This document shows positions 35,617-45,236 of a stretch of 64,000 bases of DNA, piece after piece (within the stretch, counting starts at the first letter, position 1; every line of letters starts with the position of its first letter). Below the pieces are notes generated by a model. That model had not been told where the DNA came from, made no database searches, and saw nothing but the letters and a program-made list of their open reading frames with translations. The translations under genes and the position numbers were made by a program. The DNA comes from Microcoleus sp. bin48.metabat.b7b8b9.023 (GTDB lineage Bacteria; Cyanobacteriota; Cyanobacteriia; Cyanobacteriales; Microcoleaceae): assembly GCF_013299185.1 (NCBI RefSeq), contig NZ_JAAFKG010000009.1:1-64000 (forward strand), given 5' to 3'.

Positions 35617-37188
35617 ATGAACTTAGCGCCAGCAACAGTCCTGCAAAAGGGCAAATACACAATTAACGCGACTTTAGGCAGAGGAGGGTTCGGCATCACT
35701 TACCGAGCTACCCACACCCAATTAAACCAAACCGTCGTACTGAAAACTCTCAACGAAAGTCTGCGCCAACACCCAGCCTCTGCCCAGTTTCAGCAGCAGT
35801 TTATTGCCGAAGCCCAGCGCCTGTCTCGATGCCAGCATTCAAACATCGTCAGGGTAATTGACTTTTTTGAAGAAGCCGGACAGTCTTTTATCGCGATGGA
35901 CTACATTCCAGGCCAAACTCTCGCCCAAATAGTCGAAACCGATCGACCTTTACCAGAAGCCCAGGCCCTGCACTACATTCGGCAAATAGCCTCAGCGGTA
36001 AGTACGGTTCACCACTGCGGATTGCTACACGGAGACATCAATCCAGAAAATACGATCCGGCGAGCCGATTCTCATCTAGTAATGTTGATAGACTTCGGTA
36101 TTGCTCGCGACTTTACCGCCGGGACGAAGCAAACTCACACTAACTTGCTTTCCCCAGGATACGCGCCGATCGAACAATACCTCTATGACGGTAAATGTAC
36201 ACCGGCCACAGATGTTTACGCGATCGCCGCCACCCTCTACTACTTGCTCTCCGGCGTAGCACCCGTAGCAGCACCCCTGCGCGATCGCATTCCCCTGGCT
36301 TCTTTGCGGCAATTTCAGCCCAACCTCAGCCCCGGTATTGAGCGAGCAATCCTTCAGGGACTCGAAACAGACCCCCAGAAACGCCCCCAGACAGTGGAAA
36401 ATTGGCTTACTATGCTGCAAGAAACAGAGCGAGTACCCGCACAGAGAACCGGCAAGCAAAGTTTGCGATTGCCAGCACCTCCCCCCCTGCCGTTGACCTT
36501 GCTGGCGTTTGTCGTCACGGCTGCAATTGCTGGCTGGATGGGTTTTGACTTGGCCTGGCGCTACAACAGCATCAATGCCAGCAACAACAGATCCACAACT
36601 CAATCCTTCCCATCTTTGGAAGATTTGCTCAAATCCCGCGATCTTTCAGGGCCGATGTTTGGGCAGCCGTCTGTCGAAAGCAGCCCTCTGGTTCCACTCC
36701 AACTCAACAAGCGCCCCAAACCCACGTCAGACAGCAGCATACCAGAACCGATCGACAACTCAACAGCTAGCACCCAACCTTCTGCCTCCCCAAGCCCGGA
36801 GACTCCCGCCCCCGATCCTGAACCTTCAGCATCCCCAACTCCCGATCCCGAAGCGCAGATCTCTGAGTACCCCATTCCAGAAGCTAAAACTGAAACCCAG
36901 CCAGCACCCGAAGCAGCATCCGCACCTGTACCAGAAGTTCCGCCCCTGCCACCGGAATCCCGCAGATCCTCCCCTCCCGTACCCGCACCCGCCCCGTCTG
37001 CTGCCAATAGTTCTGAAACATTCCCACAGCAAGAATCCGCACCGACAGTGCCGTCACCGGCCCTAGGATCGATCGATCCGCCAATACCAAGCCAAAACGG
37101 CAGCAATTCCGATACTTCGATCGCACCTTACTCGCAGCCCCCCGTGCCAGAACCGACAGTGCCTTATCCTGAACCTGTGACAAATTAG
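35617..37188 (+). CDS. Membrane-anchored Ser/Thr protein kinase
   Basis: 523 residues. The kinase domain (about 12-270) has the P-loop GRGGFGITYRA, the lysine in VVLKTL, catalytic HGDINPENT, the metal-binding DFG in MLIDFGIARDF and the APIEQY segment. The catalytic loop reads HGD, not HRD, so it is a non-RD kinase that may not need activation-loop phosphorylation. A membrane helix follows at about 290-312 (LTLLAFVVTAAIAGWMGFDL), then 200 residues rich in Pro, Ser, Ala and Glu that would lie outside the membrane, perhaps crossing the wall. A PP2C-type phosphatase gene lies 6 kb downstream, separated by insertion elements. Confidence 0.88.
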   Translation: MNLAPATVLQKGKYTINATLGRGGFGITYRATHTQLNQTVVLKTLNESLRQHPASAQFQQQFIAEAQRLSRCQHSNIVRVIDFFEEAGQSFIAMDYIPGQTLAQIVETDRPLPEAQALHYIRQIASAVSTVHHCGLLHGDINPENTIRRADSHLVMLIDFGIARDFTAGTKQTHTNLLSPGYAPIEQYLYDGKCTPATDVYAIAATLYYLLSGVAPVAAPLRDRIPLASLRQFQPNLSPGIERAILQGLETDPQKRPQTVENWLTMLQETERVPAQRTGKQSLRLPAPPPLPLTLLAFVVTAAIAGWMGFDLAWRYNSINASNNRSTTQSFPSLEDLLKSRDLSGPMFGQPSVESSPLVPLQLNKRPKPTSDSSIPEPIDNSTASTQPSASPSPETPAPDPEPSASPTPDPEAQISEYPIPEAKTETQPAPEAASAPVPEVPPLPPESRRSSPPVPAPAPSAANSSETFPQQESAPTVPSPALGSIDPPIPSQNGSNSDTSIAPYSQPPVPEPTVPYPEPVTN

Positions 37189-37437
37189 TATTCTTTTTTT
37201 TGCTTAAAAGGGCGAACTAATCCTTTGTTTGAGGATTGACTAAATATCCATCGATTGTGGAGCGAATAACGCCATTCCGAACCACAGACAATTTCGCACA
37301 ACCTGCGATCGACTCAGAAAATATCAATAGCCATTGCCGAAAATTATCGAATATTTTCTATCACCTAACTAATCAGAATGGAAACCCCAAAATTTATAAA
37401 TATTTGATATTTTGTGGTAAATTATGTTAATATTGAG

Positions 37438-37592
37438 ACCGGACGGCTGGGTTGTGCGAGGTCGCCCATTAGTTCTGCCAAACCTACTAAGCTTGAGAAA
37501 GGTTTCAGTAAGACCCAACCTGAAAATGCCGTGAGTTGCGGTGGTGGCGCCCTATGTGCGATCGCGATCGGTGCAAACAGTTGTTTTTTTCG
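37438..37592 (+). ncRNA. Candidate structured non-coding RNA or long leader
   Basis: A promoter-like TTGATA (37404-37409), 18 bp, then TAATAT (37428-37433) precedes a GC-rich stretch in an AT-rich gap. Possible pairings include TGGGTTG with CAACCTG (about 37448 and 37517), and AAACCT with AGGTTT inside it. The stretch ends near AACAGTTGTTTTTTT. No conserved frame is evident. It may be a free RNA of 6S-like size or the leader of the small gene at 37703. I cannot match it to a named family. Confidence 0.35.
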
Positions 37593-37702
37593 GTGCAAGC
37601 CAGGGTGGTCGATCGATTCGGGCAAAGTTCCTTTCTTGGGGAACAAGCGCCATCGAGGATAAGCAAGTTATAATTTGTTGCGGAAGCGTACAGAGATTTT
37701 TT

Positions 37703-38044
37703 ATGAGTAAACCCCCAGTTCATGCCTTTTTTGTAGGCAGAGCAGTTGCCGAAGCACTGTACGAGCAATTAGAAAGCGCAGCAACCAACGCTTTCTCCGA
37801 ACTCGGCAAATTTGACGCCGAACAAAGAGAACGCCTGCGCCAGTTCACAGATCGAGTTGTAGAACGGGCTAATCGAGCTGCCGATGAGGCGATGCAGACC
37901 AGAACTGGTACTGGAACCACCAGCACTACTACTGACATTCAAGACATCCATCCCGCAGACTTGCAAGTAACGATCGACGAACTGCGCGCCGAAGTCGCTC
38001 TCGTGCGATCGGAATTGCAGCGCTACCGCAGCAGTTTGCCTTAA
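37703..38044 (+). CDS. Conserved cyanobacterial helical protein, function unknown (DUF6825-like)
   Basis: 113 residues from ATG 37703. The start KPPVHAFFVGRAVAEALYEQ is followed by helices (ATNAFSELGKFDAEQRERLR, FTDRVVERANRAADEAM), a Thr/Gly-rich linker and a final coiled-coil helix (TIDELRAEVALVRSELQRYR). I recognise the overall shape from small conserved cyanobacterial and plastid-lineage proteins without assigned role. The open frame continues 54 codons upstream, but that part is low quality and overlaps the candidate RNA. Confidence 0.7.
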   Translation: MSKPPVHAFFVGRAVAEALYEQLESAATNAFSELGKFDAEQRERLRQFTDRVVERANRAADEAMQTRTGTGTTSTTTDIQDIHPADLQVTIDELRAEVALVRSELQRYRSSLP

Positions 38045-38141
38045 CAAAGGGCGATTCCAGCGGACGATAGCTCCGAAGTGACGATCGCAACAACTACTGA
38101 TTGTTACAAGAGCGCATTGCTTTGCGCTCCTGCGCTCCTTC

Positions 38142-39486
38142 TTACCAAGAAATTGGGTCTAAAGCCCCGTCCTTCTAGGACGGCTTTAATTTTTTAATTA
38201 TTGCACTATTCCATTTCTATCTACCATCTTAGCCATAGATAAGCTATCATAGAGATATGCTAAACATGACCTACGAGTACAAACTAGAACCCACTTCATC
38301 CCAATCTCAGACCTTTGACCACTGGTTAGAAGTCTGTCGCAAGGTGTGGAATTATGCTCTTAGAGAGCGGAAAGACTGGTACAACTCAAGGTCATGTGGA
38401 ATCAACGCCTGTAGCCTAAAATCCGAATACATTATTCCCGCTGATAGCCCTAGACCAAACTTTGCCGTGCAGTGCAAATCTTTGACCACCGCTAGACAAA
38501 GTAATTCAGAGCTAAAAACTGTCCACTCCCAAGTATTGCAGCAAGTTCTCAAGCAATTAGAGAAAGCCTTTACTTCTATGTGGGAATCAGGTTTTGGCTT
38601 TCCGAGGTTTAAGAAGAAAGGCAGAATGAGAAGTTTCCTGTTCCCTACTCCTAATAAAACTGTAGTAATCGGGAATAGGATTAACCTACCCAGTATTGGC
38701 TTAGTTAAGTTCAGAGATTCTAGACCTATCCCTGATGGTTTTGTAGTCAAGCAAATCAGAATAGTTAAAAGAGCCTCTGGATACTTTGCCATGTTAGCTT
38801 TAGCTCTAGATGTAAGTATCCCTACTACCATGCCTCATGGCTATGCCCTAGGAATCGATCTAGGTTTAGAGAAATTTCTCGCTACCTCCGATAATGAACT
38901 AGTTGCCAGACCTAAATTCTTTGTGGATGCTCAACGCAAGCTGAAATCGCTGCAAAAAGTAGTCAGTCGCAAAAGAATCGGGTCAAAAAACTGGCAAAAA
39001 GCTCAAAAAAAAGTAGCAAGATACCATCAACATATCAGTGACAGTAGGAAGGATTTCCATTTCAAAACCGCCCATCATCTCTGTAATCAAGCAGGAATGA
39101 TATTTGCTGAAGATTTGAATGTCAAAGCAATGGCAAAAGGGATGCTCTGCAAGCACACTCTAGATGGGGGATTTGGACAATTTCTATCTATTCTGGAATA
39201 TGTTTGTTTCAAGAAAGATGTATTTTTCTTAAAGGTAGATAAAAATGGTACATCTCAAACCTGCCCTCAGTGCCAGACTCATACAGGAAAGAAGCCTTTG
39301 AGCTTAAGAATTCATCAATGTCCTGAGTGTGGATATGAAGCAGATAGAGATGTAGCAGCAGCGCAGGTAGTAGTCCAGCGTGGGCTTGCAGCGGTAGGGC
39401 ATACCGTCAAGATGCTTTCAGAGGGTAAAGCTACTAGGCTCCCTGTGATGAAAGAATCCCCGTCTCTTTAGAGCGGAGAGTGTCAA
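38142..39486 (+). mobile_element. Solitary tnpB element 1 (IS200/IS605-like ends)
   Basis: The left end starts next to TTAC (38142-38145) and carries an AAAGC...CGTCC-TTCTA-GGACG-GCTTT hairpin (38161-38186). The right end is GAATCCCCGTCTCTTTAGAG plus CGGAGAGTGTCAA, ending at TCAA (39483-39486). The TTAC and TCAA boundaries are those known for IS608-type elements. No TnpA (Y1) gene is present. Confidence 0.65.
38257..39471 (+). CDS. tnpB: RNA-guided nuclease TnpB (solitary), copy 1
   Basis: 404 residues, complete. An N-terminal helix-turn-helix/OrfB region (TYEYKLEPTSSQSQTFDHWL) precedes a RuvC fold with all three acidic motifs: D in YALGIDLGLEKF, E in MIFAEDLNVKAM and D in YEADRDVAAAQVV. The zinc ribbon TCPQCQTHTG...HQCPECG lies between the last two. 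TnpB proteins cut DNA next to a short motif using an RNA from the element's right end and help IS200/IS605 elements persist. The stop lies inside the right-end hairpin region, as expected if the guide RNA overlaps the 3' end. It sits 49 bp upstream of the ABC1 kinase gene. Confidence 0.88.
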   Translation: MLNMTYEYKLEPTSSQSQTFDHWLEVCRKVWNYALRERKDWYNSRSCGINACSLKSEYIIPADSPRPNFAVQCKSLTTARQSNSELKTVHSQVLQQVLKQLEKAFTSMWESGFGFPRFKKKGRMRSFLFPTPNKTVVIGNRINLPSIGLVKFRDSRPIPDGFVVKQIRIVKRASGYFAMLALALDVSIPTTMPHGYALGIDLGLEKFLATSDNELVARPKFFVDAQRKLKSLQKVVSRKRIGSKNWQKAQKKVARYHQHISDSRKDFHFKTAHHLCNQAGMIFAEDLNVKAMAKGMLCKHTLDGGFGQFLSILEYVCFKKDVFFLKVDKNGTSQTCPQCQTHTGKKPLSLRIHQCPECGYEADRDVAAAQVVVQRGLAAVGHTVKMLSEGKATRLPVMKESPSL

Positions 39487-39519
39487 CTGCAATCAAAGCA
39501 ACAACATAAAATAAGCAAT

Positions 39520-41298
39520 TTGGGAACCCAAGTGTCTGCTCTCCTTGATGACTCTGTTAATCGCCAGCGCTCCCCCAAGCGTACTAGCGACGCCGATGAG
39601 CCAAAAACTGCTGGTAAATCCTACAAAAGTAAAGCTTATCGCTGGAATCGCGAAAAATATTCCCGGCAGCGACGCTTCTTCGACATTTGGGCCTTTGTCT
39701 TGCTCTGGCTGGCTTCGCTGTGGTTCGACAGCAAAAACTGGAGCTACTGGGGAGGTGTAACTGAAGAAAAGAAAGTTGCCAGACGCCGCTTTCAAGCTAT
39801 CTGGGTTCGAGAAACACTATTGGATTTAGGCCCGACTTTCATTAAAGTTGGACAATTATTTTCCACCCGCGCCGACTTGTTCCCCGCAGAGTTTGTCGAG
39901 GAACTTTCTAAGTTGCAAGATAAAGTGCCTGCTTTCAGCTACGAACAGTTAGAGGTAATTGTCGAGCAAGATTTGGGCAAGACTGTTGAGGAACTCTACC
40001 GCAGCTTCGATCCTGTGCCCCTGGCCGCTGCCAGTTTGGGTCAGGTACACAAAGCTCAACTGCACTCGGGCCCGGAAGTTGTAGTTAAAGTGCAACGCCC
40101 TGGACTGCGAAAGCTGTTTGAAATAGATTTGCAAATTCTCAAGGGAATTGCTCGCTATTTTCAAAACCATCCTAAGTGGGGCCGCGGCCGAGATTGGATG
40201 GGGATTTATGAGGAATGTTGTCGCATTCTGTGGCTGGAAATAGACTATCTCAATGAAGGCCGGAATGCTGATACTTTTCGCCGCAATTTTAGCAACTGCG
40301 ACTGGGTGCGGGTGCCGCGAGTTTATTGGCGCTACGCGGCTCCGCGAGTGCTGACTTTGGAATACCTACCAGGGATTAAAATCAGCCATTACGAAGCTCT
40401 CGAAGCAGCCGGGATCGATCGCAAATTAATTGCTCAGTTAGGTGCGAAAGCTTATTTGCGACAGTTGCTCAACGATGGCTTTTTCCACGCAGATCCACAC
40501 CCCGGCAATATCGCTGTTAGTGCTGACGGATCTCTGATTTTCTACGATTTCGGCATGATGGGTCAAATTCAGTCCAACGTCCGCGAAGGACTGATGGAGA
40601 CTCTCTACGGCATTGCTTCCAAGGATGGACAGCGGATTATGGATTCTCTGATCAACTTGGGCGCTTTGGTTCCTACAGGCGATATGAGTCCGGTGCGCCG
40701 CAGCATCCAGTATATGCTCGATAACTTCATGGACAAGCCTTTTGAAGAGCAGTCCGTGAGCGCCATTACCGACGATCTTTACGATATAGCCTACGATCAA
40801 CCTTTTCGCTTCCCAGCTACCTTTACTTTTGTAATGCGAGCTTTTTCGACGATTGAAGGTGTGGGCAGGGGTTTAGATCCCGAGTTTAACTTTATGGAGG
40901 TGGCACAACCTTTTGCCATGCAGCTTATGACTAATGGAAATGGGCCGGATGCAACGAGCAGCATTTTTAACGAACTAGGCCGTCAGGCGGCTCAGGTGAG
41001 TTCGACTGCTTTGGGTTTGCCCCGCCGGATTGAGGAGACTATTGATAAACTCGAACAGGGAGATTTGCGGATTCGAGTCCGTTCTTCCGAAGCTGAGCGA
41101 TTGATGCGCCGCATGAGCAACGTTCAAATGGGCACTAATTATACTTTGATGATGAGTGCTTTTACTTTGTCGGCGACAATTTTGTTTGTCAGCAATCAAG
41201 TATGGCCCGCTGTCGCTGTGGCTTTGCTGGCTGCGGGTGCTGGGTTTGCTCTGTTGCGTTTGTTCAAACGGATCGATCGATTAGACAGAATGTCATAA
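39520..41298 (+). CDS. ABC1/UbiB/AarF-family atypical kinase
   Basis: 592 residues. Kinase-like core: the KxGQ motif in TFIKVGQLFSTRADLFPAEF, the Ala-rich loop AAASLGQVHKAQL, VVVKVQRPGL, the catalytic DPHPGN in FFHADPHPGNIAV and the metal-binding DFG in FYDFGMMGQ. Two C-terminal membrane helices (LMMSAFTLSATILFVSNQVW, AVAVALLAAGAGFALLRLF) are typical. Relatives in cyanobacteria and plastids act on quinone and prenyl-lipid metabolism or light-stress responses. The start is uncertain: TTG 39520 or GTG 39532. The tnpB element ends only about 34 bp upstream and may have replaced its original promoter region. Confidence 0.85.
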   Translation: MGTQVSALLDDSVNRQRSPKRTSDADEPKTAGKSYKSKAYRWNREKYSRQRRFFDIWAFVLLWLASLWFDSKNWSYWGGVTEEKKVARRRFQAIWVRETLLDLGPTFIKVGQLFSTRADLFPAEFVEELSKLQDKVPAFSYEQLEVIVEQDLGKTVEELYRSFDPVPLAAASLGQVHKAQLHSGPEVVVKVQRPGLRKLFEIDLQILKGIARYFQNHPKWGRGRDWMGIYEECCRILWLEIDYLNEGRNADTFRRNFSNCDWVRVPRVYWRYAAPRVLTLEYLPGIKISHYEALEAAGIDRKLIAQLGAKAYLRQLLNDGFFHADPHPGNIAVSADGSLIFYDFGMMGQIQSNVREGLMETLYGIASKDGQRIMDSLINLGALVPTGDMSPVRRSIQYMLDNFMDKPFEEQSVSAITDDLYDIAYDQPFRFPATFTFVMRAFSTIEGVGRGLDPEFNFMEVAQPFAMQLMTNGNGPDATSSIFNELGRQAAQVSSTALGLPRRIEETIDKLEQGDLRIRVRSSEAERLMRRMSNVQMGTNYTLMMSAFTLSATILFVSNQVWPAVAVALLAAGAGFALLRLFKRIDRLDRMS

Positions 41299-41381
41299 TG
41301 CGGCCAATTGACGATCGAGAATTTCTGACTTGCGATTTGTCGCCTGCAAAAACTTAACATTTAACGAGTTCGCCGGGAATT

Positions 41382-42785
41382 CCCCATCCTCTCGTAGTGT
41401 AGGAACAGCGTAGCGTCTTCCGCAACGAAGAAGGGTGGGGATGAAAGGCAGGTGGATGTAGCGCAGCGGAGTCCACAAACTACCGAGAAAGCAACGAACA
41501 GAAGATTTATTTACTACTTTTCTATTTTTGTAGTAAGATACTGGAATGATGAAAGCAGTCAAGGTCAGAATTTATCCATCCGACGAGCAGAAAAAAGCGC
41601 TGTCAAAAGCGTTTGGCTGTGCTCGTTGGTTTTGGAATAATTCACTGACCCAGACCAATCGGCTCTATAAAGAAACTGGGAAAGGCTTATCTCAGCAAGG
41701 AATGAATGACCGCCTACCAGGGCTAAAAAAAGAGTTTGAATGGTTGGCCCAAGCTTATAGCCAGGTGCTTCAATCGGTCTCATTGAACCTGTCGAGGGCT
41801 TTTATCAACTTCTTTGAAGGTCGGGCAAAATTCCCTAACTTCAAATCTAAGTTCGACAAGCAATCGATTCAGTATCCCCAAAACGTCAAGATTACCGATG
41901 AAGGCTTAAAACTGCCTAAGTTGGGTGTGATTCCCGCCAAAATTCACCGCGTTCTTGATGGTCAACTCAAAACCGTGACCGTCTCGATGACACCATCAGG
42001 CAAGTATTTTGCCTCATTGCTGTTTGATGACGGGGTGCCAGAACTGGCTAAATCCAGTGACGGGAAGGCGGTAGGGATTGATTTGGGTTTGACTCACTTT
42101 GCCATCACGTCAGATGGATCAAAGTTTGACAATCCAAGGGTGTTGAAAAAGCGGGCCAAGAACCTGAAGCGCAAGCAAAAAAAGCTATCGCGTAAAGTTA
42201 AAGGCTCAAATACGCGCCTGAAGGCGAAACGCATTGTGGCGAGAGTCCACGAGCGGATTGCTAACACCCGAAAAGACTTCCTGCATAAGCTCTCACGCAA
42301 AATGGTGAACGAGAACCAAGTCATCTGCGTTGAGAATTTGGCAGTGAAGAATATGGTGAAAAATCACAACCTAGCTAAAGCAATCAGTGATGCTAGCTGG
42401 AGTGAATTCACCCGAATGCTTGAATATAAAGCAAAAGAGGAGGGGAAGTGCTACGTCGAAGTAGACCGTTTTTTCCCATCCTCAAAGACTTGCTCAGTCT
42501 GTCTCAATCGAGTTGGTAATTTGCCGTTGAATGTGCGGTCATGGCAGTGTCAAAGCTGTGAAACAAAGCATGACCGGGATGTCAACGCAGCGGTCAATAT
42601 TCGAGATGAAGGACTCCGTATTTTAGCGTTAGGAACTAGCGCTACTGCCAAGGGAGGGAAGGTAAGTCCAAAGTCTGGAAGGCGTAAGTCATCCGTTTCT
42701 AAGGCACTACCCGTCGAAGTTGGAAGCTCCGCCCTCAACGACCGAAGCGCTCAGGGCGCGTAGGAAGTAGGGCGGGGTAGTTCAC
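41382..42785 (+). mobile_element. Solitary tnpB element 2
   Basis: The left end is a long stem CCCCATCCT (41382-41390)/AGGGTGGGG (41432-41440). The right end has GCTCCGCCCT and AGGGCGGGG and closes at TTCAC (42781-42785). No TnpA gene. The right end differs from those of the other three elements. Boundaries are estimated from the hairpins. Confidence 0.55.
41546..42763 (+). CDS. tnpB: RNA-guided nuclease TnpB (solitary), copy 2
   Basis: 405 residues, apparently intact. RuvC motifs: D in AVGIDLGLTHFA, E in VICVENLAVKNM and D in KHDRDVNAAVNI. The zinc ribbon is KTCSVC...WQCQSCE. The N-terminus MKAVKVRIYPSDEQKKALSK and the segment GCARWFWNNSL are typical of OrfB. It belongs to a different lineage from copy 1 (little shared wording outside motifs), so it is an independent arrival, not a duplication. 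It lies between the ABC1 kinase and the PP2C phosphatase. Confidence 0.88.
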   Translation: MMKAVKVRIYPSDEQKKALSKAFGCARWFWNNSLTQTNRLYKETGKGLSQQGMNDRLPGLKKEFEWLAQAYSQVLQSVSLNLSRAFINFFEGRAKFPNFKSKFDKQSIQYPQNVKITDEGLKLPKLGVIPAKIHRVLDGQLKTVTVSMTPSGKYFASLLFDDGVPELAKSSDGKAVGIDLGLTHFAITSDGSKFDNPRVLKKRAKNLKRKQKKLSRKVKGSNTRLKAKRIVARVHERIANTRKDFLHKLSRKMVNENQVICVENLAVKNMVKNHNLAKAISDASWSEFTRMLEYKAKEEGKCYVEVDRFFPSSKTCSVCLNRVGNLPLNVRSWQCQSCETKHDRDVNAAVNIRDEGLRILALGTSATAKGGKVSPKSGRRKSSVSKALPVEVGSSALNDRSAQGA

Positions 42786-43133
42786 TGTTAAGTTTTCGCA
42801 GGCTGACAACAAGTTTCTCAACTTGACAGCTATTACTTGCTAGGGACACTAAAACCCCGGTTGCTGCATAGATTTCTCCCCAGCCAAATGTCTTATTTTG
42901 AAGCTAGAAATCGTTTTTTTTGGGCAGGTGCTGCTGAATGCAGCTTGATTCACGAAACTTTTCAGACGGAATGAGCATCAGACGATCTACAATGTAAGGC
43001 TAATGAAGTGCAATTTTTCCAAGACTAGCGATCGGCAGAAATTTCCAGTACCGTTCGGAATTTTAAGTTTTGTAATCAAAAATTGCACCCGTTAAATCAA
43101 GCTTTTAAGTTCGATGAGTCCCATCAGCAATCT
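42786..43133. other. Spacer upstream of the PP2C gene
   Basis: About 350 bp with no hairpin of note and no gene. It should contain the phosphatase promoter, since the preceding gene belongs to a mobile element. Confidence 0.3.
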
Positions 43134-43865
43134 ATGAAACGCTCTTTCGCAGGTAAGACAGACACAGGGCTAGTTCGTTCCGTAAATCAGGATTCGTACT
43201 ACATAGACCCTGACGGGCGATTTTTCATAGTAGCCGACGGCATGGGAGGACACGCGGGAGGTCAAGAAGCCAGTCGGATTGCGACTCAGGCGATTCAATC
43301 TTATTTGCTCGAACATTGGGAAGGGCCTGAAGATTCTCCCCTGTTGTTGGAAAAGGCTTTGTTAATTGCCAATCAAGCAATTTTGACCGATCAGCTCGAA
43401 CATCCCGAGCGTGCTGATATGGGTACTACGGCTGTGGTTCTGATCTTTAGGGATGAGGGCAGACCTTGGTGCGCTAATATCGGGGACTCTCGCTTGTATC
43501 GGCTGCACGGATCTCATTTGGATCAGATTACTGAAGACCAGACTTGGGTGGCTCAGGCTGTCAAAAGAAAGGCCCTGACTCCGGATCAGGCTCGCAGTCA
43601 TCCTTGGCGTCACGTTTTGTCCCAGTGTTTGGGCCGCGATGATTTGCAGGAAATAGATATTCTGCCGGTGGACGTAAAGCCCGGGGATCGCTTGTTGCTG
43701 TGCAGCGACGGCTTGACTGAGGAACTTTCCGATCCTTTGATTGCTTCGCCTCTGAAGTCGATTCGCGCCTGCGAGGGCGCTGCAACTGCTTTGATTGAAG
43801 CCGCCAAGGATAAAGGGGGACGGGACAATATTACTGTGGTGATCGTGACGATCGACCTCAAATAA
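43134..43865 (+). CDS. PP2C-type Ser/Thr protein phosphatase (Stp1/PrpC type)
   Basis: About 243 residues from ATG 43134; the frame opens 17 codons earlier at a weak TTG. Metal-binding and family motifs: GKTDTGLVRSVNQDSYYI, FFIVADGMGGHAGGQEAS, ADMGTTAVVLIF, WCANIGDSRLYRLHG, LLLCSDGLTEELSD and the terminal GGRDNITVVIV. It would remove phosphate from Ser/Thr sites set by Hanks-type kinases such as the one at 35617-37188, though no specific pairing is proven. Confidence 0.92.
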   Translation: MKRSFAGKTDTGLVRSVNQDSYYIDPDGRFFIVADGMGGHAGGQEASRIATQAIQSYLLEHWEGPEDSPLLLEKALLIANQAILTDQLEHPERADMGTTAVVLIFRDEGRPWCANIGDSRLYRLHGSHLDQITEDQTWVAQAVKRKALTPDQARSHPWRHVLSQCLGRDDLQEIDILPVDVKPGDRLLLCSDGLTEELSDPLIASPLKSIRACEGAATALIEAAKDKGGRDNITVVIVTIDLK

Positions 43866-43935
43866 TATCCTCGCGCCCTCGCACACCTAAAAATCTCCCA
43901 ATCCCCCAATCAAAAAATCTAAAATCTAAAATCGA

Positions 43936-45156
43936 ATGGTTCGCGTTATCGGTTTGATGAGTGGCACGTCGGTAGATGGCATTGATGCTGCTTTAGTGGA
44001 TGTGGTCGGTTCCCAAGCAGACTTAAAAGTGCAGTTGGTGGCCGGCAAGACTTTCCCTTATCCTGCTACTTTGCGATCGCAAATTCTCTCAGTTTGCAGT
44101 GGTTCCGCGTTGTCCATGGCTGAGTTCGCTGAATTAGATGATGCGATCGCCCAAGAATTTGCCAAGGCAGCATTGACAATTCAAACAGAATATGATAAGG
44201 CAGAATTAATCGGCTCTCACGGTCAAACGGTCTACCACCGACCCCCAGGGAATACGGAAAAGAGCAGTTTTTCTGCTGCACCTAGCCCCGGCTCAGACAT
44301 GGGTTACAGCTTGCAACTCGGGCGGGGCGCGCTCATCGCGCAATTGACAGGCATTACGACTGTGAGCAATTTTCGATCGGCAGACATTGCAGCAGGAGGT
44401 CAGGGAGCACCCTTAGTCCCAATAGTTGACGCCTGCCTGCTTGCCGAACCCAACCGCAATCTCTGCATCCAAAATCTCGGCGGAATTGGCAATTTTACTT
44501 ATCTTCCTGCTACGAAAGATCGAGAATTGGCCCAGAAGTCTGCGGTTTCTCCTCTGGGCGAGGGTATCTTGGGTTGGGATACCGGGCCGGCAAATTCGCT
44601 GTTAGACTTGGCAGTGCAGCACTTCTGTGACGGAACAAAAACTTGTGATGAAGGTGGAGCTTGGGCGGCAAGCGGCACTCCCTGTCAAGCTTTAGTAGAG
44701 AATTGGCTACAGCAAGATTTTTTCATCCAAGCACCGCCCAAATCTACAGGGCGAGAGTTATTTGGTGTAGACTATTTTAACCGTTGTTTGGTCGAGGCTC
44801 AAGGTTACAACCTCAGTCCTGCTGATGTGCTGGCTACTTTGACGGAACTGACAGTTGCTTCGATCGTTCACAGTTACCAAACTTTTTTGCCGCAGATGCC
44901 CGATCGAGTTTTATTGTGCGGGGGCGGCAGCCACAATCTCTACTTAAAACGCCGATTGCAAGCACAATTGCATCCAGTGCAAGTGTTGACTACTTCTGAG
45001 GCAGGCTTGAGTGTAGATTTTAAAGAGGCGATCGCTTTCGCGGTTTTAGCCGTCTGGCGGGTTCGGGGTATTCCCGGCAATCTGCCTCAAGTTACTGGTG
45101 CTTGCGCGCCGGTTCTGTTAGGAGAAATTAACTCTTGTTGGCACAGTTGGGCATGA
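43936..45156 (+). CDS. anmK: Anhydro-N-acetylmuramic acid kinase
   Basis: 406 residues of the AnmK family: [18 protein letters not shown] at the N-terminus, [61 protein letters not shown] and [16 protein letters not shown]. AnmK phosphorylates and opens anhydro-MurNAc released during peptidoglycan turnover, returning it as MurNAc-6-phosphate. A copy of the CTAAAATCTAAAATC repeat lies directly before the ATG, leaving no visible ribosome site. The gene follows the phosphatase by 70 bp. Confidence 0.93.
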   Translation: MVRVIGLMSGTSVDGIDAALVDVVGSQADLKVQLVAGKTFPYPATLRSQILSVCSGSALSMAEFAELDDAIAQEFAKAALTIQTEYDKAELIGSHGQTVYHRPPGNTEKSSFSAAPSPGSDMGYSLQLGRGALIAQLTGITTVSNFRSADIAAGGQGAPLVPIVDACLLAEPNRNLCIQNLGGIGNFTYLPATKDRELAQKSAVSPLGEGILGWDTGPANSLLDLAVQHFCDGTKTCDEGGAWAASGTPCQALVENWLQQDFFIQAPPKSTGRELFGVDYFNRCLVEAQGYNLSPADVLATLTELTVASIVHSYQTFLPQMPDRVLLCGGGSHNLYLKRRLQAQLHPVQVLTTSEAGLSVDFKEAIAFAVLAVWRVRGIPGNLPQVTGACAPVLLGEINSCWHSWA

Positions 45157-45236
45157 TAGCATAGAGTCTGAGGGACAACGGCTGTGCGTTGTTGCACCAG
45201 CATTGTAGCCAGCAGGAAAAGCATAGGAACAGCACT

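Noticed and set aside
36509-37183. Several frames overlapping the Pro-rich tail of the kinase gene
   Set aside because: They arise from biased codons of the Pro/Ser tail, and the kinase frame is clearly the coding one.
37414-37662. 82-codon frame over the candidate RNA
   Set aside because: It overlaps a GC-rich structured stretch, carries no recognisable motif and is less likely than an RNA or leader.
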